Positions 27,429 to 36,027 of a stretch of DNA of 64,000 bases are shown in pieces. Origin of the DNA: Dictyobacter arantiisoli (lineage in GTDB: Bacteria; Chloroflexota; Ktedonobacteria; Ktedonobacterales; Ktedonobacteraceae); the NCBI RefSeq assembly GCF_008326305.1, contig NZ_BIXY01000020.1, forward strand, positions 1 to 64,000. The letters are read 5' to 3'. The position numbers and the translations under genes were made by a program. The notes below the pieces were generated by a model, which saw only the letters and a list, made by a program, of their open reading frames with translations, was not told where the DNA came from and ran no database searches. Numbering within the stretch: the stretch's first letter is position 1; each line of letters starts with the position of its first letter.

Positions 27429-29375
27429 ATGTGTGGAATAGCAGGATTTGTCAATTTACATGGTGGATATACGAATGCTGAACAGCTCATCGATACCATG
27501 TGTCAGATCATCCGCCATCGTGGACCCGATGATCAAGGGACATGGATCGGAGAACATCAAGCAAACAGCACAAATGTTGCTCTTGGCATGCGCCGACTGG
27601 CAATTATCGACCTTGTGGGAAGTCATCAACCCATTTTCAACGAAGATAAAAGTAAATTAATCGTCTTTAATGGCGAGATTTATAATTATCGTGAATTACA
27701 ACAGGAGTTGCGTGAACGTGGTCACCAATTTCAAACCGATGGTGATACAGAGACCATTCTCCATGCCTATGAAGAATATGGCGATGATTGTGTAAATTTA
27801 CTGCGTGGTATGTTCACATTCGCAATCTGGGACATCAAGCGACAACGTCTATTTGCCGCACGGGATCGCTTCGGAAAAAAACCGCTAAACTACTATTGGG
27901 ATGGACAACGCCTGATCTTTGGCTCTGAAATCAAATCAATCCTGACCGCTGATATCCCACGGGAAATCAATCCGCTGGCTCTTGATGAATATCTGGTCTA
28001 TCGCTATGTACCATCTCCTCTGACACTCTTTAAAAATGTCATGAAGGTGCCACCAGCCCACGTGCTGGTCTATGAAAATGGGGAAGTCAGTACCAAACGT
28101 TACTGGGATATCTCCTTCGCGCATATCTGTCATGATGATGAGGAGACGGCAATCGCCCGCGCCAGAGCCCTGCTCGAAGAGGCTATCCGTATTCGCCTGA
28201 TGAGTGAGGTTCCTTTGGGGGCTTTTTTGAGCGGGGGGCTGGATTCTAGTATCGTTGTGGGAATGATGAGCAGGATCATGACACAGCCGGTCAAAACCTT
28301 TTCCATCGGTTTTGAGGATGATAAATATAATGAGTTACCTCATGCTCGTAAGGTTGCTCAATACTTCGGGACCGACCATCATGAGTTCTTCGTCAAATAT
28401 GATCTCGTTTCGATACTGCCACAACTTGTCTGGGCATACGATGAGCCATTCGCGGATTCTTCAATGCTGCCGACTTACTATGTCTCCAAACTGGCACGTG
28501 AACATGTGACAGTGGCGTTATCAGGAGATGGTGGGGACGAGATTTTTGGTGGCTATGAGCAATATCGCCGTGAATATCAGATTTATCATGTTCCGCAGTT
28601 ACTACGGGAAACACTGGCACATAGTTCTTCCTTGCTACCTGATGGCATACGTGGCAAGAAACGTCTGCAAACCTGGCTTAAGGATTTTGGCACACGCAAT
28701 ATTGAAGCAATGATGCTCTTCCCAGGATATTCTCGTGCCGCTATCTATAGCAAGGAATTCTTCCAGCAGGTGAAATATCATCAACCCTATGAACGCCATC
28801 TGGAGATTTATCGCAGGGTAGCGCAGCTTGATCCAACAGCCAGAATCCAATACGCCGACACCCTGACCTATCTACCAGATGATATTCTCGTGAAGGTTGA
28901 TAAAGCCAGCATGTTTAATTCCCTCGAAACCCGCGCCCCTTTATTGGATCATAAATTGGCTGAATATGTAGCTTCGCTCGATCCACAGTTACGGGTCAAC
29001 AATGGCAACATTCATAATGGAAGCGGCAAATATCTTTTACAGAAGGTTGCCCAGGATTTATTGCCCTCCGAAATTATTAAACGTCCTAAACGTGGCTTCG
29101 CCGTACCGATTGAGGAATGGTTCCGCAAAGATATGCATAGCTATGCCCACGATATTCTGGGATCAGAAAAAGCGCGTAATCGCGGCATCTTCAATCAGAA
29201 ACTGCTGGAGGAACTGCTCAGGACCGACGGCAGAAGTACCATCACAAACCATAGCCAGGTACTCTGGACCCTGCTCTGCCTTGAATTGTGGTTTCAGACC
29301 TATATGGATGACGCCACCACACAGGCACCACTTGTGGATCACCTTCCACAGCAAGATCCTCTGAGTCGCCGCTGA
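27429..29375 (+). CDS. Glutamine-dependent asparagine-synthase-like amidotransferase (copy 1)
   Basis: 648 residues. The N-terminus MCGIAGF leaves Cys2 as the glutaminase nucleophile. RRLAIIDL, FNGEIYNYRELQ and DTETILHAYEEYG complete the class II amidotransferase domain. The C-terminal PP-loop synthetase domain has LSGGLDSS (ATP), LSGDGGDEIFGGYEQY and ETRAPLLDHKL. The family transfers ammonia from glutamine to an ATP-activated carboxylate. Although it may make asparagine, its place amid glycosyltransferases and a UDP-uronic-acid pathway suggests amidation of a uronic acid, as described for WbpS-type proteins of O-antigen clusters. That role is inference. AAAGGA precedes the ATG. Confidence 0.85.
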   Translation: MCGIAGFVNLHGGYTNAEQLIDTMCQIIRHRGPDDQGTWIGEHQANSTNVALGMRRLAIIDLVGSHQPIFNEDKSKLIVFNGEIYNYRELQQELRERGHQFQTDGDTETILHAYEEYGDDCVNLLRGMFTFAIWDIKRQRLFAARDRFGKKPLNYYWDGQRLIFGSEIKSILTADIPREINPLALDEYLVYRYVPSPLTLFKNVMKVPPAHVLVYENGEVSTKRYWDISFAHICHDDEETAIARARALLEEAIRIRLMSEVPLGAFLSGGLDSSIVVGMMSRIMTQPVKTFSIGFEDDKYNELPHARKVAQYFGTDHHEFFVKYDLVSILPQLVWAYDEPFADSSMLPTYYVSKLAREHVTVALSGDGGDEIFGGYEQYRREYQIYHVPQLLRETLAHSSSLLPDGIRGKKRLQTWLKDFGTRNIEAMMLFPGYSRAAIYSKEFFQQVKYHQPYERHLEIYRRVAQLDPTARIQYADTLTYLPDDILVKVDKASMFNSLETRAPLLDHKLAEYVASLDPQLRVNNGNIHNGSGKYLLQKVAQDLLPSEIIKRPKRGFAVPIEEWFRKDMHSYAHDILGSEKARNRGIFNQKLLEELLRTDGRSTITNHSQVLWTLLCLELWFQTYMDDATTQAPLVDHLPQQDPLSRR

Positions 29376-29413
29376 GCCAGAACCAACGCTAAAGCAAAGA
29401 AAAGGGGAAGTTT

Positions 29414-31354
29414 ATGTGCGGCATTTGTGGAATCTACAACGCACGCAGTGGCGAACCAGTCTCCACAGCCACAATTGACACGATGATCCGCTTGATTGCC
29501 CATCGTGGACCAGATGATCGTGGAGTACACCTTGCTGGCCCGCTGGGGCTGGGATTCGCTCGTCTGAGCATCATTGATCTGAGCGGCGGTCATCAGCCAA
29601 TGTGTAACGAAACTGGCGATGTCTGGATTGTCTTTAATGGCGAAATTTGGAACTATAAAGAACTCCGCAAAGAGCTCCAGGAGCGAGGGCACATCTTCCA
29701 GACAAATAGCGATACAGAAACCATTGTCCATGCTTACGAAGAGTATGGAGTCGACTGTATTGCACGCCTGCATGGGATGTTCGGTCTGGCACTCTGGGAT
29801 GGACCGCGCCACCGTCTCTTATTAGCCCGCGATAAAGCTGGCAAAAAACCACTTTACTATACCAATCTCAATGGCAATATCATCTTTGGCTCAGAGATCA
29901 AAGCGGTTCTGGGTCATCCACAGGTCAAACGCGAGGTGGATGTGCAGGCCATGGCAGATTTTCTCAGTGTGCGCTATGTGCCCGCTCCAGCTACACTGTT
30001 TAAAAATATTGCCAAGATCAAGCCCGGTCATTGGATTCTCTTTGAAAATGGGCAGATGCGCGAGGAGTGCTACTGGGATTTCAGCTTTAAAGCTACTGAG
30101 CAACGTCCCATGGCTGACTATGTGGCAGGCATCAAGCAACATGTGCAGCGCGCCGTTGAAGAACGCATGATGGCCGATGTGCCGGTAGGTGCGATGCTCA
30201 GTGGCGGCGTTGATTCCAGCATTATAGCTGGCATTATGAGTCGCTGCACTAATCAGAAGGTCAAAACGTTCTCAGTTGGTTTTGATCAGCCCGAATATAG
30301 CGAATTACCATACGCCCGTATGGTTGCCAATCATTTTGGCACCGATCACCACGAACTGGTCGTCAGTTCAGCAGATCTCACACAATACTGGCCCCTGCTC
30401 ACCTGGCATCGTGATGAACCAGTCAGTGAGCCCTCAGATCTGGGAGTCTATTTGATTTCCAAACTGGCGCGCCAGCATGTCAAAGTCGTCCTCTCAGGAG
30501 AAGGAGCCGATGAACTCTTCGCTGGTTATCCCAAATATGTAGTTGATTGGATGGCAAGATACTATCATATTCTGCCCGCCGCGCTCCGCGATCAGGCCAT
30601 TCAACCCCTGCTGGAACGTCTGCCATATAGCATGCGTAAGCTTAAAATAGCGGCCCGCAATCTCTCTCAACCGGCCCCACAACGCTGGATGAACTGGTTT
30701 GGCATCTTCAACGGTCCACTCAAAGAACAATTATTGACGCCAGCTACAAAAGCAATGATTGATCTGGATGCCAGCCGCGAATTCCAACACTGGCTTCTCC
30801 ATAATCCACAACGCGATGCTCTCTCATCAATGCTCTATCTGGATACCAAAATCTGGCTGCCAGACAATCTACTCATGAAGGGAGACAAGATGACAATGGC
30901 GGCTTCATTAGAATCGCGTATTCCCATGTTAGATTATAAGCTCATCGAATATGCCGCCAGTATTCCATCCCAGGCTAAGATCAAAGGTCTCAAAACCAAA
31001 TATCTTTTGAAACAGGCCTTTGCGGATTTCTTACCCACAGAGATTTTGACGCGCAAAAAGATGGGTTTTAATGTGCCAACCGGCATCTGGTTTCGCGAGG
31101 GCCAACGCGATCTGATCAGTAACCTGCTCCTCTCGGAGCGTACACACAGCCGAGGATTTTTCCAGCGCGACTATATACAAAAGATCATGCAGGATCATCT
31201 TGCTGGCAAGACAAATTATCAGGCTCAGATCTTCACGCTGGCCAGCCTGGAGTTGTGGTTCCGCGTTTTTATCGATACCCCTACCCTGGAAATGCCACAG
31301 GGATCAATGGAGACATTTCTGGCTGAAGAACAGGCCATTGTTTCTGCTCACTAG
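29414..31354 (+). CDS. Glutamine-dependent asparagine-synthase-like amidotransferase (copy 2)
   Basis: 646 residues, the same architecture as copy 1: MCGICGIYN with Cys2, LSIIDLSGGHQPM, FNGEIWNYKEL, then LSGGVDSS and LSGEGADELFAGYPKY in the synthetase domain and ESRIPMLDYKL. The two are paralogues but differ enough in the synthetase half (SGDGGDEIFGG versus SGEGADELFAG) to have distinct acceptors. It lies 38 bases after copy 1 with GGGGAAG upstream of the ATG. Two amidotransferases could amidate two different uronic acids or two positions; this is not testable from sequence alone. Confidence 0.85.
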   Translation: MCGICGIYNARSGEPVSTATIDTMIRLIAHRGPDDRGVHLAGPLGLGFARLSIIDLSGGHQPMCNETGDVWIVFNGEIWNYKELRKELQERGHIFQTNSDTETIVHAYEEYGVDCIARLHGMFGLALWDGPRHRLLLARDKAGKKPLYYTNLNGNIIFGSEIKAVLGHPQVKREVDVQAMADFLSVRYVPAPATLFKNIAKIKPGHWILFENGQMREECYWDFSFKATEQRPMADYVAGIKQHVQRAVEERMMADVPVGAMLSGGVDSSIIAGIMSRCTNQKVKTFSVGFDQPEYSELPYARMVANHFGTDHHELVVSSADLTQYWPLLTWHRDEPVSEPSDLGVYLISKLARQHVKVVLSGEGADELFAGYPKYVVDWMARYYHILPAALRDQAIQPLLERLPYSMRKLKIAARNLSQPAPQRWMNWFGIFNGPLKEQLLTPATKAMIDLDASREFQHWLLHNPQRDALSSMLYLDTKIWLPDNLLMKGDKMTMAASLESRIPMLDYKLIEYAASIPSQAKIKGLKTKYLLKQAFADFLPTEILTRKKMGFNVPTGIWFREGQRDLISNLLLSERTHSRGFFQRDYIQKIMQDHLAGKTNYQAQIFTLASLELWFRVFIDTPTLEMPQGSMETFLAEEQAIVSAH

Positions 31355-31378
31355 CACTCAGAAAGGATGAGATGTATT

Positions 31379-32452
31379 ATGTCGGAGGCAACAACCTCTA
31401 CACCGTTTCGCGTCCTGATGGTGACAGGCATTTATCCAACCAAAGAACGACCGCACGCGGGCACATTTGTCAAAACACAGGTTGACTCGCTTTGCGATGC
31501 TGGCCTACAGGTGGATGTACTCCATCCCAGCATCGGTCGCCCTTCGCCCATCCGCTACGCCGATGCACTTTTACAAATCTGGCGTATGGCCGGGTGCTAC
31601 GATGTGATCAATGGACAATATGGACTCTGGTGCGTAATTTGTCGACTTCAATGGAAAACCCCAGTTGTCGCCGCCTATCTGGGCGACGATATTCTGGGCA
31701 CAATTACAGAAGAGGGTGGCTATAGCACCAAAGGCAACTTTGTCGTCATGCTCAGTCGCTGGCTTTGTTACTGGGTCGAAGCCGTCACGGTTAAATCCCA
31801 ACAGATGAAAAGAGTTGCCCGTGGGCCGCAGCACAAGATCTATGTCATTCCCGATGGGGTAAACTTCGAACAGTTCCATCCAGTGCCACGCGAAGAGATA
31901 CGCGCCGAACTCGGCTGGGATCAAAAGAAATATTATGTACTTTTCAGCAATAATCCACGCATTCCAGTTAAAAACTATCCTCTGGCCCGGGCAGCAGTAG
32001 AAAAAGTGCGTGCCAGAGGCATAGATATTGAACTCGTCGTGGCTAATGGTTTGCCACATGAGACGGTTGTGAAGTATATGAATGCCAGCAATGCACTGAT
32101 CCTCTCTTCGCATGCTGAAGGCTCACCGAATGTGGTCAGAGAAGCCATGGCCTGCAACGTGCCGGTTGTGGGAACCGATGTAGGCGACGTACGCGATGTT
32201 ATTGGACGCACCGCTGGCTGTACTGTTTGTACACCAAATAATGTTGACGAAATGGCAGCGGGCATCGAGGTGGCCCTGGCGCATACCGAACGCACCACAG
32301 GGCGGCGCGATACCCAGCATCTCTCCAGTAGTAATATCGCCCAACAAATTATCAATCTTTATGAAAAAGTGACCCACAAAAAAATCCAGCGCAAACTAAA
32401 ACCAACAGAGAACATTTCAGCACAGGAGGAAACTGCATATGCGCAGGAATAA
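31379..32452 (+). CDS. Glycosyltransferase family 4
   Basis: About 357 residues from the ATG at 31379 (MSEATT). An in-frame ATG at 31367 directly abuts its ribosome site and is less likely. The N-terminal part starts VLMVTGIYPTKERPHAGTFVKTQ, a form seen in GT4 enzymes of exopolysaccharide clusters. The donor domain has ILSSHAEGSPNVVREAMACNVPVVGTDVGDVRDVI with the E-x7-E motif. There is no membrane segment, and it probably works at the inner face of the membrane. It follows asnB-like copy 2 closely and overlaps the next gene by 14 bases. Confidence 0.85.
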   Translation: MSEATTSTPFRVLMVTGIYPTKERPHAGTFVKTQVDSLCDAGLQVDVLHPSIGRPSPIRYADALLQIWRMAGCYDVINGQYGLWCVICRLQWKTPVVAAYLGDDILGTITEEGGYSTKGNFVVMLSRWLCYWVEAVTVKSQQMKRVARGPQHKIYVIPDGVNFEQFHPVPREEIRAELGWDQKKYYVLFSNNPRIPVKNYPLARAAVEKVRARGIDIELVVANGLPHETVVKYMNASNALILSSHAEGSPNVVREAMACNVPVVGTDVGDVRDVIGRTAGCTVCTPNNVDEMAAGIEVALAHTERTTGRRDTQHLSSSNIAQQIINLYEKVTHKKIQRKLKPTENISAQEETAYAQE

Positions 32453-33815
32453 CAAAGTCTTACTCCTGGTAGAAAATCTGTCTGTCCCGGCTGATCCCCG
32501 TGTCTGGCGTGAAGCCCAAACACTCCGTCAGCACGGTTATCAGGTCAGTATTATCTGTCCGCGCGGCGAGACACGCGATACTGAGCCTTACGTTTGCCTG
32601 GATGATATTCACATCTATCGTTACTATCTGAATACTGAGATAAAAAAATCCAGAGATTATATAAAAGAATATGCCATGGCGATGCTAAAGACATTAAGAT
32701 TAAGCTTTACCGTCTGGAGGCGTCATGGCTTCGATATCATTCATGCAGCTAACCCACCAGATACTTTTTTCACGATTGGCTGGTTTTATCGCCTACTTGG
32801 TAAAAAATATATCTTTGACCAGCATGACCTGGCTGCAGAGATGTTTGCCATTAAATTCAAAGGGAGTATGCGTTGGTTATATGCGTTATTGCAGCTCTGT
32901 GAAAGGCTCTCCTATCGCACAGCAAATCTAGTACTCACTACCAATGAGTCCCAAAAACGTCATGCTATCGTAGAAGGCCATTGTCCCCCAGAAAAAGTAG
33001 TCGTCGTACGCAATGGTCCTGACGATACCCGTTTTACCATCCTTACTCCTGAGCCGGCACTCAAAAGGGGTTACACGTATCTCCTTGTCTACATCGGTGT
33101 TATGGGGATGCAGGATGGCGTTGATTATGTGCTATATGCGCTCAATGAACTGGTCAACAAGCGCAATCGGCAAGATGTAGGACTGGTGCTCATGGGGAAT
33201 GGTGACCAACTCCCCCTCCTCAAAAACCTGACGCAAGATCTCCTGCTAGATCAGTATGTCCATTTTACCGGCTGGCTTGGCAAGCATGATCTCCTACGCT
33301 ATTTAAGTGTGGCCGATATAGGTATCTCACCCGATCCCAGCAATCAGCTCAACGACTATAGCACCATGCTCAAAACCATGGAATATATGGCGATGGGACT
33401 TCCGGTAGTGGCCTTTGATCTGCCAGAAACGCGTTACTCGGCTCAAGAAGCAGCTCTTTATGCCACGCCTAATGAGGTAATAGATTTTGCTAATAAGATA
33501 GAAATATTACTGGAAGACGCCACACTACGTCAAACGCTGGGCACCTATGGTCGACAACGTATTGAGAATGAATTGAGCTGGCGACAAACACAAAAACATC
33601 TGCTATTCGCTTACCAAAAACTCCTGGATACTCCATTCCAGAGCATACAACCAACAGATGGCGAAAGCATGGAAAGCGAACAGGTAGAAAAGATTACAGT
33701 ACCAAATTCAATCACACATGTAGGCACTGATGAAGATAAGCAACCTGAAGTTTTCCAAACAGCAAAGCAAACAGACAATTCAAATTCTTATGAACTTTTT
33801 AACGAGCATGTATAA
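32439..33815 (+). CDS. Glycosyltransferase family 4 (WbuB-like)
   Basis: 458 residues. It begins VLLLVENLSVPADPRVWREAQTL, then IICPRGE, HAANPPDTFFTIGWFYRLLGK and DQHDLAAEMF, a signature of one GT4 subgroup found in capsule clusters. The donor domain has GISPDPSNQLNDYSTMLKTMEYMAMGLPVVAFDLPETRYSA; the first Glu of the usual E-x7-E motif is replaced in the LNDYS-TMLKTMEY segment, as is common in this subgroup. The last 60 residues are acidic and polar, of no known function. A strong AGGAGG precedes the ATG. Confidence 0.84.
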   Translation: MRRNNKVLLLVENLSVPADPRVWREAQTLRQHGYQVSIICPRGETRDTEPYVCLDDIHIYRYYLNTEIKKSRDYIKEYAMAMLKTLRLSFTVWRRHGFDIIHAANPPDTFFTIGWFYRLLGKKYIFDQHDLAAEMFAIKFKGSMRWLYALLQLCERLSYRTANLVLTTNESQKRHAIVEGHCPPEKVVVVRNGPDDTRFTILTPEPALKRGYTYLLVYIGVMGMQDGVDYVLYALNELVNKRNRQDVGLVLMGNGDQLPLLKNLTQDLLLDQYVHFTGWLGKHDLLRYLSVADIGISPDPSNQLNDYSTMLKTMEYMAMGLPVVAFDLPETRYSAQEAALYATPNEVIDFANKIEILLEDATLRQTLGTYGRQRIENELSWRQTQKHLLFAYQKLLDTPFQSIQPTDGESMESEQVEKITVPNSITHVGTDEDKQPEVFQTAKQTDNSNSYELFNEHV

Positions 33816-33840
33816 GTGAGTATTCGTAAAGAAAGGGGAA

Positions 33841-33879
33841 TGACACCTGCATGCTCAGGCTGAGCAGAGAGTGGTGTCA
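33841..33879 (+). promoter_or_regulatory. Nested hairpin ahead of the epimerase gene
   Basis: TGACACC (33841-33847) pairs with GGTGTCA (33873-33879). Inside lies TGCTCAG-G-CTGAGCA (33852-33866), a 7-bp stem with a 1-base loop. It sits 9 bases before the epimerase ATG, where no clear ribosome site is seen. It could reduce or control translation of the epimerase. Confidence 0.4.
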
Positions 33880-33887
33880 GATATTAC

Positions 33888-34853
33888 ATGATGAGGAATT
33901 CACGCTATCTGGTTACAGGTGGGGCAGGCTTTATTGGCTCTCACATTGCTGCTACGCTCCTCAAACAGGGAGAGGCGGTACGTATCATAGATGATTATGC
34001 GACAGGCCGTGTGAACAATCAGAACGCTTTTGAGACCATGCCTGGACAATTCGAGATAATCAATGGTGATATTCGTGATCTGGAAACACTTAAGCAAGCG
34101 GCCCAGGGAGTAGAAGTAATCTTCCATCAGGCGGCGCTCGCCTCGGTACCGCGCTCGATTGCTGATCCCATCAGTTCGCTAGAGGTCAATATCAATGGAA
34201 CGCAGAATGTATTGATTGCTGCGCGAGATTCAAAAGTACGCCGCGTCGTCTTCGCAAGCTCGTCATCAGTATACGGAAATACACCAACCCTCCCCAAACA
34301 TGAAGAAATGCCTACCGCTCCGATGTCTCCTTACGCGGTCCACAAGCTCACAGGCGAACATCTTTGTAGTGTCTTCACACGCATCTATGGTCTGGAGACG
34401 GTCGCGCTACGCTACTTTAACGTCTTCGGACCACGCCAGGACCCAAAATCAGAATATGCTGCTGTAATCCCTCGTTTTCTCACAGCCTTGATCAATAAAA
34501 CACAACCGATTGTCTTCGGGGATGGAGAGCAAACACGCGACTTCACCTACGTCGATAATGTCGTGCAGGCCAACCTGAAAGCCGCCACAGCGCCCCATGC
34601 CAGCGGTCAGGCCATGAATATCGGTTGTGGCGAACGCATCTCACTTAACGAGGTGCTTAAGATAGCAGGGGAATTATTGGAAACAACTATCCACGCCGAC
34701 TATCGAGATGCGCGGCCGGGCGATGTGAGAGATAGCCTTGCCGATATCAGCAAAGCACAACGCCTGCTCGGATTTGATCCTACAGTCAAATTTGCCACAG
34801 GACTGGCTCTCACGCTGGAAGCCCTACGCGCAGGCACCAGCGAAACAAAATAG
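33888..34853 (+). CDS. NAD-dependent sugar epimerase/dehydratase (SDR family)
   Basis: 321 residues. NAD-binding motif VTGGAGFIGSHIA at the N-terminus, FASSSSVYGN with the catalytic Ser/Thr region, and Y-x3-K as SPYAVHKLTGE. Also NVFGPRQDP and TRDFTYVDNVV, typical of UDP-hexose 4-epimerases of the GalE/WbpP/Gne branch. It probably interconverts UDP-GlcNAc and UDP-GalNAc or related uronic forms to supply a sugar for the polymer; the exact substrate is inferred only. ATG 33888 or 33891 could be the start. It is the last plus-strand gene before a convergent terminator. Confidence 0.85.
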   Translation: MMRNSRYLVTGGAGFIGSHIAATLLKQGEAVRIIDDYATGRVNNQNAFETMPGQFEIINGDIRDLETLKQAAQGVEVIFHQAALASVPRSIADPISSLEVNINGTQNVLIAARDSKVRRVVFASSSSVYGNTPTLPKHEEMPTAPMSPYAVHKLTGEHLCSVFTRIYGLETVALRYFNVFGPRQDPKSEYAAVIPRFLTALINKTQPIVFGDGEQTRDFTYVDNVVQANLKAATAPHASGQAMNIGCGERISLNEVLKIAGELLETTIHADYRDARPGDVRDSLADISKAQRLLGFDPTVKFATGLALTLEALRAGTSETK

Positions 34854-34855
34854 TC

Positions 34856-34925
34856 ATCAGAGCCATAAAAGATAGTCATCAATGTAGTGCGCATTACATT
34901 GATGACTATCTTTTATGGCTCTGAT
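34856..34925. terminator. Bidirectional terminator, about 31-bp palindrome
   Basis: The arm 34856-34886 is the exact reverse complement of 34895-34925, with an 8-base loop. It lies 2 bases after the epimerase stop and before the convergent oxidoreductase. It contains internal A/T runs (AAAAGATAG and CTATCTTTT) but no T-run outside the stem. Confidence 0.7.
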
Positions 34926-34957
34926 TGAAAGTATTGGATAAAAAAGAGATCTCGTTC

Positions 34958-35962
34958 TTACAGACCTGCCAGGCTTGTTGCAACCTCTTGACGGGACAAA
35001 GCGGTCTGAGCAGCTTCCAGGACACGTACAACTGCCAGACCGGCATCTCCACTGGCACGTGGCTGCTCACCAGTGCGAATCGCATGTGCGAAATCTTCGC
35101 ACTCCAGGCGAAGCGGCTCTATCCAATCAATATGAGGAATAGTGATCGCGCCATAGCGATAGGAAACGACTGGATCAGCATGCACATCAGCGCCCTTGTT
35201 GTAGACTTTGATCATCTCGGAAGGATTGGTGTCATCGTAAACCACCATGCGCGCATCGCCAATCACCGTTACGCGACGAATCTTACAAGGGTGCAGCCAG
35301 CTTACATGAATATGAGCGGTCATCTCATCAGCAAATTCCAGATCAAGATGGGCGATATCACAAATATGAGATTGTAGATGAGCATGTGCCTGTACCTTCA
35401 CCTGCACGGGCACCTTACCAAACAAATATAACAAGATCGACACGTCGTGCGGCGCAAGATCCCAGATCACATTGGTATCACTACGAAAAAGTCCCAGATT
35501 GACACGCTCAGCCTCAACACAATAGATTCTTCCAAGATCCCCACTCTGTACCAGCTTGCGCAGCTCATTCACAGCGGGACTATATTCAAAAGTATGTCCA
35601 ACCATCAGAGTCAGCTTCCGCTCCTGTGCCAGAGCAATCAATTCTTCAGCTTCAACCACACTCGCCGTCAACGGCTTCTCCACCAGGACATGCTTTCCAT
35701 GTAACAGTGCTTCTTTCGCTAACCGATAATGAGTGCGGACAGGTGCGGCAATTACCACACCATCTACATCAGATTGCCACACATCATTCACATCTGAGGT
35801 AGTTTTAGTCCATGGTTGGCTGACGACCAGGGAAGCCAGACGCTTCTGATCCAGATCAGCTACCATTGTCACCGACGCTTGCGAGAGACCATCAAGATTG
35901 CGAGCGATCTTAGGTCCCCAATAGCCCCAACCAATCACACCAAAACGAAGATCTTTTCTCAT
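34958..35962 (-). CDS. Gfo/Idh/MocA oxidoreductase, WbpB/WlbA-like
   Basis: 334 residues. The N-terminal Rossmann domain starts GVIGWGYWGPKIARNL and carries the EKPLT motif (HVLVEKPLTAS) of the family. The C-terminal substrate domain has VGHTFEYSPAVNELRKL and IWDLAPHDVSILLYL, with the D-x3-H of the catalytic site. This matches enzymes that oxidise UDP-GlcNAc uronate at C3 with NAD+. The aminotransferase gene lies directly upstream, the usual partner that traps the unstable 3-keto product. AGAGGA precedes the ATG. Confidence 0.86.
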   Translation of the reverse strand: MRKDLRFGVIGWGYWGPKIARNLDGLSQASVTMVADLDQKRLASLVVSQPWTKTTSDVNDVWQSDVDGVVIAAPVRTHYRLAKEALLHGKHVLVEKPLTASVVEAEELIALAQERKLTLMVGHTFEYSPAVNELRKLVQSGDLGRIYCVEAERVNLGLFRSDTNVIWDLAPHDVSILLYLFGKVPVQVKVQAHAHLQSHICDIAHLDLEFADEMTAHIHVSWLHPCKIRRVTVIGDARMVVYDDTNPSEMIKVYNKGADVHADPVVSYRYGAITIPHIDWIEPLRLECEDFAHAIRTGEQPRASGDAGLAVVRVLEAAQTALSRQEVATSLAGL

Positions 35963-36027
35963 ACTTCAATCCTCTAAAGTCTTACACAGCATATTATTAC
36001 ATTTATGAGCTCTATAGAGAGGGGTTG

